Made by a program: the position numbers and the translations under genes | Part shown: positions 1 through 9,700 of the stretch, piece by piece | How the letters are laid out: every line of letters begins with the position of its first letter | Position numbering within the stretch: the stretch's first letter is position 1 | The notes under the pieces: generated by a model | What the model was told of the DNA's origin: nothing | Database searches by the model: none | What the model saw: the letters and a program-made list of their open reading frames with translations, nothing else | Origin: Symsagittifera roscoffensis | Taxonomy: Eukaryota > Xenacoelomorpha > Acoela > Convolutidae | Reading direction: 5' to 3' | DNA length: 64,000 bases | Assembly: GCF_963678635.1 (NCBI RefSeq) | Contig: NC_087064.1 | Location: 58,166,338 to 58,230,337 of the forward strand

Positions 1-1610
1 AGTGTATCCACGAAATGTACTTTATTCTTATAAAAGATAGGGATTCTTTTATAACATCGTTTATCTTCAAAAACGTATAGTGGTGATACTTTTTTGGTAC
101 AAGTATAAAACCATAAGATGTTTCCTTCATAGTCTAAAAAATTTGATCTATTTCCTGATAATAAGTATCCTGCGTAGGGTATTTTTAATACTGCTAGTGC
201 AAGTGATTGTAATATTTGTGTTCGTTCTAATTCGCATAGTTGGTGTAGTGTTTCTAATTCGGAGAGTGACATTTCTTGAAAAATGCGGCTAATTGTATAG
301 TCTAGTTTCATATTCAAATGAATATCATAGTGGATATTACCGAAATATGTAGTATTCATTAGTGATAATTCTTGTAAGCGTGTGCTTCTGGTGTCATAAG
401 GTTTTAGATGTCCACCAGGTTGTCCGTTACTTTTTTCAAAATTAACTGGTATATAGGATGTTCCTTCGTTTAGAGGATGACCTGTGGCATATGGGTCGAT
501 TTTTACTTTTCCAGTGGTCATGTCGAATCCTTTTTCGTATTCAACTAATATTTCAGAGTATTGTGTTCTGTGAAGTGGATTCCTGTATTTACATGCAAGT
601 TCTGTTTCTTGATATATTTGAAAACGTGTCAATTTATTTTCTATATTGTCTATGTTTCTAAAATCGGAACTTAGTTTGCGTGATGGATGGACTTGTTCAT
701 ATGGAATTGATTGTATAAAATATTTTTCGTGAAATTTTATCATACGAGCGTGTATTTTTGCTACTTGAAATGTTGTACATGTATCTTCGGGGAACCAAAC
801 AATTGTTGCTTGTGTTCTTGTTGTAGGGTCGCAATATCCTTGATCATTTTTACAAGGTAGTCGGATTCCTTGATAGATCATTGTATTATCAGATAAATCT
901 CGTGTGAGTTGTATTTTTTCGAGTTGTATTTTCCAATCGAAAAACATTATTTCTTGGTATCCTTTATTTTTCGTGTCTGCTTTGCAGTTTGATGGGTTAT
1001 TTATACCAATGTGTGGTATCCAATGTTTATCATGTAGGTCATAGGTTAATCGTCCGTGTGCGCCGTTATACGGGTATTTTTCGTCTAGTTTTATATGTCC
1101 TTGGTGTCTTTCAAGTTGTGATTGGTGTACAGAGTCTGAAAAAACTTGAAAATTAACTAATTTTCTTTGGGAGTTTTTATTTTGTGTGATGTTTAGTCTA
1201 AGTAATTCATTTTTACAATCGTCGGGATTGAGATGTAAGAGGCGTTCTATATTACTTTGATAGAATGATTCATGGTCAAGTCGGTTTTTGTTGCCGTTTG
1301 AGACTTGTGAACAATGTACTTTCTTTTCGGAAAATGTCGCTGTGAATTTATAACCTGTAACTGTTGTTGCTCGGGCTTTGGAATAGAGTGTTGCTATTAT
1401 ATCTGTGGTTTCTATAGCTTGTGGTTCTGTTTCACATTGTGATACTTGATTTATTGCATATTTGTGTAGTGTTTTTTGTTCATTTTCTTCGCAATCGTAA
1501 TGTGTTACTAATAAATCTTGTGGTCCTGTACGAGGGGAAGGGTTTATGTTTTGATTTGAGGTTACTAGAAAAGGGAGTTGGAGAAAAATTAATAATTTTA
1601 GAATATACAT
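1..1610 (-). CDS. Envelope-like glycoprotein, copy 1, open to window edge (partial)
   Basis: The frame is open without a stop from an ATG at 1610-1608 to base 1, about 536 codons, and continues beyond the window. The first 20 residues form a hydrophobic, signal-peptide-like stretch. The ectodomain is rich in Cys and Asn. The ATG sits inside the end of the preceding ORF, overlapping it by 13 nt in another frame. The distal part contains the blocks AGYLLSGNRS, FLDYEG and SPLYVF, which from family knowledge recall the glycoproteins of chuviruses captured by invertebrate LTR elements. That assignment is from memory and unchecked. The role would be membrane fusion or cell entry if functional. In copy 2 the equivalent frame is broken by a 2-nt deletion and its ATG is ACG, so copy 1 is the better-preserved version. 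Confidence 0.75.
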   Translation of the reverse strand, partial: MYILKLLIFLQLPFLVTSNQNINPSPRTGPQDLLVTHYDCEENEQKTLHKYAINQVSQCETEPQAIETTDIIATLYSKARATTVTGYKFTATFSEKKVHCSQVSNGNKNRLDHESFYQSNIERLLHLNPDDCKNELLRLNITQNKNSQRKLVNFQVFSDSVHQSQLERHQGHIKLDEKYPYNGAHGRLTYDLHDKHWIPHIGINNPSNCKADTKNKGYQEIMFFDWKIQLEKIQLTRDLSDNTMIYQGIRLPCKNDQGYCDPTTRTQATIVWFPEDTCTTFQVAKIHARMIKFHEKYFIQSIPYEQVHPSRKLSSDFRNIDNIENKLTRFQIYQETELACKYRNPLHRTQYSEILVEYEKGFDMTTGKVKIDPYATGHPLNEGTSYIPVNFEKSNGQPGGHLKPYDTRSTRLQELSLMNTTYFGNIHYDIHLNMKLDYTISRIFQEMSLSELETLHQLCELERTQILQSLALAVLKIPYAGYLLSGNRSNFLDYEGNILWFYTCTKKVSPLYVFEDKRCYKRIPIFYKNKVHFVDT

Positions 1611-2734
1611 GTGTATGATAATCCTGAATATGGGTTATAAAATGTAATGTAACCAATTGTGTTTTTGGTGTATCTGTCGTATTTATATATTACTTCAGTA
1701 GTTATAAACGGTGGTGGTAGTGATTGAGCTGTTATGTTAGGTGGATTTAATGGGTAGGGATGTTGGGTAATGTTATTTAACTTAACTGTGATTTCAAACT
1801 TTAATTGTAAACTGTTTTGTTGGAGTATTTGAATATTGTGATCACGGATATCGTTATGAATATCTTGGCGATATTGTAATCTATTAAGTGCCCAGTTATG
1901 AAGGCGGTTACTTTCTTGATGTTGTCCAAATAATGGTGGAGGTGCTGTGAATGTATTCCAATCTAGTCTTAAAGGAATATTTATTGATGATTGTTCTCGA
2001 TATCTGGCGTCGAGATTATTTGGAAAATTTAAGTTAAAGGGTAGTGGTGAAAATTGGCTTATTGATGGTGTTGATGGTAGTGATAATGTTTCTGGTAGTG
2101 ATGAGGATGTTGTTGTATCCGTAGAAATATCTATGGGGTCATTGACTAAATTTGGTTCACCTTGTGTAAATGAATGTGTAGTCCAATATGGCAGTCGTGA
2201 TGTTAGGTTTGGGGGGTTAAAAGGATTTTCTCGTGCTTGTTCAGATGTTGGTGTTGAACCTAAGTAGTCTGAAGGTAGACTTGAAGTGCTTCGTTGTGAA
2301 AAAAGTGTAGGAGTTTCTGGTGTGATACCAGTGGTGTTTTCTGGAGTGGTTTGTGATGGGGATTGAGGTATATCAAAATGAACTCGGGGAGTTTGAAAAT
2401 TTCTATTTCGTCGAGGATGTATAATTTGTCTATTTATTTCTGTTGTGTTTTGGTTTTGACTAAGGTTTCGTATTCTACTTAGTTCTTGTGGTAGTGTTGG
2501 GTAAAGATTGTATGTTGGTTCACTTAGGGATGCTTGTCGTTGAACTGGTTCTAGTGGTTCAGATAAACGAGCGTGCCGTTCTTCAAAAGTGTATGGATTG
2601 TCTTGAAAAGAAATTCGTGTAGATGTTTGAGGATTTTGAGTAGTTGAAGGTGGTGTTGGATTATCTTGGGATGATGTCGGTGAAGACTGATTCTGTGACT
2701 GTTGGGTAGCAATTTTTGATGGATTTTTGAATTG
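1598..2734 (-). CDS. 378-codon ORF with no Met codon, copy 1 (accessory protein, unknown)
   Basis: Translating the minus strand gives an uninterrupted frame from 2734 to the TAA at 1600-1598. I found no ATG anywhere in it, so it cannot start conventionally on its own. The N-terminal half is rich in Ser, Thr, Pro and Gln and looks disordered. The C-terminal half is more structured, with a Gln/Asn-rich helical stretch and a Tyr-rich end (YNPYSGLSYT). In copy 1 it begins just after the stop of the small membrane ORF (2740-2928), one base out of frame; in copy 2 the same region is in frame with that ORF, separated by a single TAA. It may be made by readthrough, recoding or splicing to an upstream ATG. 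I do not recognise the protein family. Confidence 0.65.
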   Translation of the reverse strand, partial: QFKNPSKIATQQSQNQSSPTSSQDNPTPPSTTQNPQTSTRISFQDNPYTFEERHARLSEPLEPVQRQASLSEPTYNLYPTLPQELSRIRNLSQNQNTTEINRQIIHPRRNRNFQTPRVHFDIPQSPSQTTPENTTGITPETPTLFSQRSTSSLPSDYLGSTPTSEQARENPFNPPNLTSRLPYWTTHSFTQGEPNLVNDPIDISTDTTTSSSLPETLSLPSTPSISQFSPLPFNLNFPNNLDARYREQSSINIPLRLDWNTFTAPPPLFGQHQESNRLHNWALNRLQYRQDIHNDIRDHNIQILQQNSLQLKFEITVKLNNITQHPYPLNPPNITAQSLPPPFITTEVIYKYDRYTKNTIGYITFYNPYSGLSYTCIF

Positions 2735-2739
2735 TTACT

Positions 2740-2928
2740 TTAGTGGGAAGGTTTATGTTTATTATAATATTCTTCCAAAAAAATAATTAGAAAAATTGTT
2801 GCTAGGGCAAATGTGATGATTGCTTTCTTTATACATTTACATATGGTCAAAATGAGGGATGATAAAAATGTTATGAAAATTACAAACAATAAAAAAATAT
2901 CAGTTCTACTGAAAATTGTTCGTATCAT
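2740..2928 (-). CDS. Small two-TM hydrophobic protein, copy 1 (viroporin-like)
   Basis: A 62-aa ORF with a hydrophobic segment at about residues 11-29 (LLFVIFITFLSSLILTI), a short Cys/Lys turn (CKCIKK), a second hydrophobic segment at about 37-51, and a charged tail with acidic and basic residues. This is the size and layout of a small integral membrane protein. Its ATG overlaps the stop of the upstream ORF as ATGA, a junction typical of termination-reinitiation. The homologous position in copy 2 (35687-35875) encodes nearly the same residues with one internal stop, so the ORF is conserved rather than chance. Viroporin-like activity is inference from shape only. Confidence 0.55.
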   Translation of the reverse strand: MIRTIFSRTDIFLLFVIFITFLSSLILTICKCIKKAIITFALATIFLIIFLEEYYNKHKPSH

Positions 2929-3155
2929 TTAGACAAGTTGTGAAAATCGTACCTGTGGATATATTCAAGGGTTTTGGAAAGTTGGAGGAATAGTTCTAGT
3001 ATAGTGTAGAAAATTAGAAAAATGTTACAAAAAATGATTAAGATTATTAGAAAAGATTCAAGTATATCAAAAAGAAATATTATAAAGGCTTCAAGTATTG
3101 AAAAAAAATGTTTAAAATTTATAAGTATTTGAGCAACTGTTTGAGAGAAAAGCAT
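2925..3155 (-). CDS. Small very hydrophobic ORF upstream of the ATGA junction, copy 1
   Basis: A 76-aa ORF made almost wholly of Ile, Leu and Phe through residues about 15-58, consistent with one long or two packed membrane helices, followed by a short polar tail with HRYD. The stop TGA shares bases with the next start (ATGA at 2928-2925). In copy 2 (35876-36103) the sequence is recognisably the same but has an internal stop after the motif CNIF, and the junction reads TAAATG. It is the first gene after the roughly 600-nt post-pol spacer, so it may lead a subgenomic cassette. No family is recognised. Confidence 0.5.
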   Translation of the reverse strand: MLFSQTVAQILINFKHFFSILEAFIIFLFDILESFLIILIIFCNIFLIFYTILELFLQLSKTLEYIHRYDFHNLSK

Positions 3156-3756
3156 TTAAGAAATGATCTCTTGGTCGAATATTTTTTGCTGTTTGAGGCG
3201 ATTTTCTAGTGTGGTCGAATTATTTATTAGTTTTTTTGACAAGTGGGTTGAGTTTTGTAAAAAATTGTTGGGGGCAATTTTCATGGTGACTGGGAGGTCG
3301 TCTTTTTCTTTATTTTTGTTTGTCAAATGATCCGGGGTATGGTGAGATTTTTATACTTTAGGCTAATTAAAATCTTCATTTTGTTACTTTAGGCTAAGTT
3401 ATCAAATTTGTTTTGGGGGTATTCGTGGTCTGAGTTGGGGAAATATTGTTGATCTTTGGGTTATTAGATAAGGGAGGGGTACGGTATTATGGTGATATTT
3501 ATTTTAGCTGTCAAGTTGGAGTGGTTTGCTTATTTTTGACCTGGAGGTTGTAAAGTTATAGTTAGAGATGTGCCTGGAGTTCTAGATTATTCGTCTAATT
3601 GATCTTAGTTTGAGTTAGAGAAAGTGGCGGATTGGATGAATCCTATTGGTCTATTTTGAACTAGAATTATTGCGTACTTGTGAGCATGTTATTTTGAAAA
3701 AATGAAATGAAAAATGTTACGGAGGTTTCAAGATTGTGAAGTATAAAATCTTAAAA
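3156..3756 (-). other. Post-pol spacer of copy 1 with duplicated 13-mer
   Basis: No ORF of note lies between the pol stop and the first small membrane ORF. The stretch aligns with 36104-36780 of copy 2, so it is part of the element. It holds two copies of the plus-strand 13-mer TACTTTAGGCTAA at 3354-3366 and 3385-3397, 31 nt apart, a spacing kept exactly in copy 2. This is a plausible place for a splice acceptor or internal promoter driving the downstream cassette, but no mechanism is shown. Confidence 0.5.
3354..3397. repeat. Duplicated 13-mer TACTTTAGGCTAA in spacer, copy 1
   Basis: Two exact copies, with starts 31 nt apart. Both the motif and the 31-nt spacing recur at 36300-36343 in copy 2 although much of the surrounding spacer has diverged, which suggests a retained cis-element. 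Confidence 0.6.
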
Positions 3757-6700
3757 TTACTTTTTAAATTCTACTTTCTTTAATATTTTAGATTGAGGGA
3801 TGAACATTTTGTAGTTTTTACGTGGTTGATTTCGGAGTCTTGATGTTTTTCTATGTTCTGATTTGTCTATTTCTTCTTGGGGTATTATTTGTTCTGTCAT
3901 TTTTCTATTTTTTCTTGGTTTTGGAGATTCTTTATGGTTTTGTGTATTGTTTTTGGTGGCGGTTGGTTTTGTGTTTTGATTTTTGGTGGGGTTATCATTT
4001 TGTTCTGTGTTTTTCAGATGTGGTTCGTTTTGAATGATTTTTAATCCTGTGAAAGAATATAATTGAGTTAATTCGCGGAGTGCGTATTCTTTTGGGTAAT
4101 AAGGTAATAGGTTGTTTCGGTGCTGAACGATTTCTTTTTTGTTTGAGTCGGTAATTTTATATGTGACATCAGTGGGTTTTGCAATTATTTGGTAGGGTCC
4201 TTTTCGGAGGGGTTGTAATTTTTTAGAAATTCCTTTTTGAGTATTAAAATTAGGTATTAAAACAAATGTTCCAATTTTTAAATCTGAAGCTGGTGTAAAA
4301 CGTGAATTGATTTGGTCATTTATGTTTTGTCTTTGTAATAACTTTTTCGTTATTTTTTGGTAAATTTCATTGTGTTTCTTATCTCTATTTAAAATCCATT
4401 CGGTGTGTGTACCGGAGGCTAATTTAAGAATTTGTGGGTGATGAAAATGATCTTCATCGTGCGTATGTAATGGGAGGTTATAACAAATTGAGTCTTTATT
4501 TGGTTGACAATAACCTTGTGCGTTTTTATGAGAATTTGCTGTAAACATTATTGGTTTGCGTGGCTTTTGGTTAAAAACCATTTCGTATGGTGACATTCCT
4601 AAAGTTGTCGTGATTTGTGAATTATATGCTAAGGGAAATAATTTTACATCTGCTGACCATTCGGTATATTTTGTATCATTTCCGTTGATGATACATCTAA
4701 GATATTCTTGTAGTGAACGGTTCATACCTTCGACTAAGCCGTTTGTCCAAGGTGCATGAGATGTACGTGGTTTGTGTTTAATGTTGTATAAATGACATAG
4801 TGTTATTATTTCATTATTTATGAATTCTGTACCATTGTCTGTGACTAAAATTTCTGGTAGTCCAAATTTTGCTATCCAGTGTTCATAAAGTGTTGTATAT
4901 GCGTAATAAGCATTACAATGTGGTACTGGGTTAAGTGCTACATAATGTGTAAATGCGTCAACAATTACCATAATGTAGGAGTTTCCTTCGGATGAGGGTG
5001 AAATTGGTCCTTTAGTATCAAATGAGATACGATGATTAAAGTACAAACTTTGTCCTTTAAAATCTTGTTTTTGTGCTATTTGTTTTTGATTTGGGTAAGG
5101 TTTATTTAGTTGACATACTATACAGTCATTGCATAGTACTTTTATCCAGATTGGTGCATTTGGGAAGTAAAAATTTTGTATAAAATTTGAATATGTTTTT
5201 TCTGATCCAGAGTGTCCTTTAATATTTTGTGTGTGTGAAATATTAAAAGCTATAAGAATCATACTTATAGGGAGACATGGAACTGTAGATTCATTCAGGT
5301 TATACTCTAAAAGGTCTGTATTTTCGTTAATTGTTGTGTTGTTAAATTTGCGAAAGTATCGGAGGAGTGTTTTGTTTCCTAGAATGGTTGAATCTGCTTT
5401 GATAGGTTTAGTTTTATATTTGTGCCATGATTTCAGTTGTCGAATTACTGGGTCAAGGTTTTGATATTGTTTCAGTGTTGAAATTGTAATTGTTTCTGTT
5501 GGGGGGAGGAAAATGTTTTCGATTTCTAATTTAGATAAGGGTATTGTATCAAGTGGGTCATGGAGGTCAAAAACTTGATTTATTGTGTATTTTGAATCAT
5601 TTGTTTGTGGTCCTGATAAATTTATTTTATCAGTTAAATCTTCTTTTTCAATTAGTGGAAAATGGTCTTTTTTAGGCGGGTGTTGTTTTGTTCGTTTTTG
5701 TTGGGTGTTATTTTTTATCCATTGAGAATATGGGATTGGTTTGAAAGTTGATGTTCCAAGTAGGTCAACTTCATAATGATTATTTTGACAATCTAAATAA
5801 AGTGGGAAATGTTGTAAATTATTTATTTGTGATTGTTCAATATCAGTTTTTACTGCATATTTGCATTCCAATCGGGGTGATGTTTCGTTTTCTGCAAGGT
5901 AGAATTTTATGTTCTTGGGTATTTCAACTGTTGTTTTTCGTGTAAGTAATTCAGGTGGTGTATTTCGACTTAAGGTGTCTGGTAATGCAAGATTTTTTCC
6001 TGCAGTCCAAACTATATGTAAGTTTGGAAATTTCATTAGAATTAGTTGAAATCTGTAAACTCGGTGGTTTGGGTTAGATTTCTGTGTGAAAAGAAAAATG
6101 ATGGGTTTGTGGTCTGTGAATAAAACTGTTGGATGCTTTGATCCAAGTATCAGAAATTCATATTCTGTCAATGTATATATTATGGCTGTACATTCTCTCA
6201 TTAGAGTTGAGAGTCGTAGCTCTGCTTGAGTGAATAATCGAGAATTTGCTGATATGAGGTTCATTTTATTTGTACCATTATGTGATTGTAATAGTGCTGC
6301 GCCGATGCCAAAGTTCGAAGCATCGCACATTGCATAAAATGGTTGATCAGGGTCTGGGATTGTATTTGAAATTTGTTCGGTTAAAAGTTTCTTTATTTCT
6401 TCGAATCGTGCTTGATGTTCTGTATTCCATTCAAAATTATTTTGTTGTCTAAGGATATTGTAAAATGGTCGTAGATATAATTGCATTTTATAAACATATT
6501 TACTTAAAAAGTTTAACATTCCAAGGAATTCTTGGATTTTCTTTTTATTTGTTGGTGGTTGAAGTTTTTGAATAGCGTCAATGCGTGATTTCAGTGGAGT
6601 TATTGTTTTTCTTTCTATGTTATGTCCTAAGAATTTAACTCTTGTCAAAAAGAAGTGTGATTTATCGGGGGCGGCCTTCAGATTTTCGTTCTGAAGTATT

Positions 6701-6768
6701 TGATGATATTTTTCTAAAACTTTGAACATTTCGTCTTTTGTTTGTGATTGCATAAAAACATCGTCTAT
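3757..6768 (-). pseudogene. pol: pol C-terminal part, copy 1: RT end, RNase H, integrase, GPY/F
   Basis: This continues in frame the gag-pro-RT ORF after a TAA at 6771-6769, which falls immediately before the DD of the RT active-site box (IDD here, FLDD in copy 2). It then reads the RT thumb and RNase H (CDASNFGIGAA, the Glu in ELRLSTLMREC, FTDHKP, LPDTLSR), the integrase HHCC finger (HTQNIKGHSG then CNDCIVC), and the integrase core with catalytic Asp in FDTKGPI, Asp in TDNGTEF and Glu in GLVEGMNRSL. A GPY/F module follows (LRKGPYQII), then a basic Lys/Asn-rich tail ending at 3757. The order RH before IN marks Ty3/gypsy. All three integrase catalytic residues are present. The enzymes would copy and insert the element. 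The leading stop is the only break in this half. Confidence 0.9.
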
Positions 6769-9700
6769 TTAGGTGATTGCGTTTTTCTTGAGTATTAGTG
6801 GTCTAAAAATTTTGCTCATAAAAGCTGAAAATGCTGCTGGTCCTATGGATATTCCATAGAATAAGCGGTTAAATTCATATTGTTGGTTTCCGATAACAAA
6901 TTGTGTTAAACGTCGTGATTGTTCATCTAGTGGCATTTGATTGTATGCACTATTCATATCGGCGGTTGTAAAGTATTTGCCGTTTATTTTTGTTAAAATA
7001 ACTTGTATTGGTTCAATGGGCCAATTACATTTTGATTCATCTATAAGTGAATTGAGGTATCTAGCGTCGAGAACGATTTTTAATGATTCTCCTTTAGCTA
7101 GAATGATAACGGGGTTGATGAATGTGTTGCCTTTTGGTTGTTCTTCTTTATTAACTGGTGATATAATGTTGTATTGTTCTAAAATATCGAGTAATCTGTT
7201 TACTTTATCATGTAAGTGAATTGGTACTTTACTTGCTCTCTGTTTTTTGAAAACTGCGTCTGGTTTTAATGGGAGATGTAGTGATGAACTGATTTTGCCA
7301 ACATCGAATTTTGATGTTGCATAGACTGATGAATATTTAATTAGCTGTTTGGCTAATTTTTCGAATTCGTCTTGTGTTATTTGTGAATGTTGGAAATTAA
7401 ACATTGTTAAAAATTTTTGTTGGTCCTCTGTGTAGTTACTGATGTTGAATGTAGGTTTGAAATATGGAGTTTTTGTGAAATAATCCGTATTTCTGTTTTC
7501 GTTACTTATTATATTATTTATAGATAATTCTTCATTAAGAATTGTAGATTGGCAAATATCTAGTAATTGGAGTATATTATTTACGCGATAGGCTTTTTCG
7601 TGTATTGGTGATATTGTAGCGTTAGTTTCACAATATCCTAAAAGTCCTAAAGGTAATGTTACTTGGTAAGGTGTGTTGTTATAAACATGTAAGGAAATAA
7701 TATCTGAATTCGAATTTTTCAAATATTTTATTGAAGAGATTGTGATTTTGAAAAATTTATGAATAGGTTTGAATTCAAAATCTGACATATAAAATTTTTG
7801 TTTGTTTTGTTCTTTATCATATTGGTGAACTTGTTTGATTGAAAAATTATAGATGTTTCCTGATAGTGGTTTCAGGTGTTTTCTTTGTTGGTTATATATT
7901 GGATAAAATTTTGAAAAGAATGGTGGTTGTTTGTTTAATCTTTGAAAAAATGTTAGGGATGTTTCTTTTGTTTTTGTATATTTATCTTTGATTAATATTT
8001 TACTGTTTAGGATGTTAATTGTTGGTATATACTTCGAAATAAATGGTATTCCAATGATATTATATTTAATATCAGTGATATGGAATATTTGTTTAAATGG
8101 CTTGTTTAGAATTTTACTTTGCTCCATTGTTCTGGTAGGGAGGAGAAATAATTGGATTTTTCCGTAGTTTATCAATGTTGATCCTTGTGCTGTTGCTAAC
8201 TTACTGGAGGTGTCAAGAGGTGTTAGCTTTGGATGTAAAGTTTTTATTTCATTCCATGTGGGAATGTTTATTATGTTTGATTCTGCTCCTGAATCAATTA
8301 AAAAATCTATTTCAAGGTCTGGTGGTTGAAATTCTTTATTTCTTGGGCTTTCTAAGAGAAATGGTATTGTCCAAATTTTTTCTTTGGGTTGTTCTTTTTG
8401 TATATTTTGATAAATATGGTTTGTATTCAAGCATTTTGTTTTGGTATTTTTATTGGTTTGATCTGTAGTGTTAATCTCGTTTGTTTCTTGCGTCGTTGAT
8501 GTGGAATTTATGGGTGTAGTGTAATAATTTTGAAGAAATTCTGATTGATTTTCATATATATGTGATGGAAAGGGTTGTTCATATATGACAGATTCATAGT
8601 CATTTTCGACTTTTATCATATTGATAGAAAGAGTGTTTTCAGTATCACTTTCTGAATCTGATGATGTACAGTTTATTTGATTGAGTTGTAACGTATCAGT
8701 TACTGTGTTATCAATACCTGGGGGGTCTGATGTTGTTTCTGGATTAGCTTGTACTTGATTGATTTGTCTTTGATGTTTAGGTGTACTGCTTCTATGACGA
8801 TTATTAGAGTTATTATAGTTATTATTATTCCGGTGTGGTGATTGGGAATAATTTCTATAACGATTATTATAACTTGGGTGTCGATTTTGTGAATTATTTC
8901 GCGATCTGTTTTGGTAATTATTGTTTGGTCTGTTATAGTTCGATCTATTATATGAGTTATTCCTTGATCGATTGTTCGGGTAATTCTGGTTTCGGTTGTT
9001 TGAATAACTTCTATTTCTATTATAGGAGTAGTTTCTATTCCTATTGTATGATGAATTTCGTGATTGGTTGTTTGGATAGTAGTTATTTCTTGATTGGGAA
9101 TTAGATCTAGAAACAAATCGTTGTGTATTTGAATTTGATCTGGAGTAGTTATTTCTACTATTTGGTCTATTGTAGTGATTTTGTGATGAATTATACGTGT
9201 TTCTTCGTTCTGGTGATCTTCCTCTATAACTTGAGTTATATGGGGATTGATTTCTTGTATAATTTGTATTGTTCGGGAGTGGTTTTCCTGAACTGTTGTT
9301 GCTGTGAACTGTTTTGTTCGGTAAATTTTGATCTTTTTTCATGTATTGATAGAATGATTTATTTGGTTCTTTGTATTTTTGAGGTTTATTTTGACTATCT
9401 TGCTGTTTTTGTTTACATTCGGAAATACTATGTCCGTATCGTCGGCAATAATTACGCCATTTTTTGAAAGATGGTTTGCCTTTAAAGTTCGGGTTCTTTT
9501 CGTAAATATTGAGTATTTCAGTGATTTTTTCAACGAGGTCTGTTTCTGATTCCTGTATATTATTAATATTAGTGGGAGTCGTTTCAATTCTGTTAACGTA
9601 TTGTAATTTCAGATTTTCCGTTTCTTCTAGTTTCATCGTGATTTCTGCTTGTTCTAGTTTGTCTACTAGTTTTCGAAAATCTAAATCGGGTTCTCGAATT

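Noticed and set aside
6941-7219. Plus-strand frame of 92 codons conserved in both copies (also 39893-40171)
   Set aside because: It lies antisense to the conserved RT domain, so its conservation is explained by RT.
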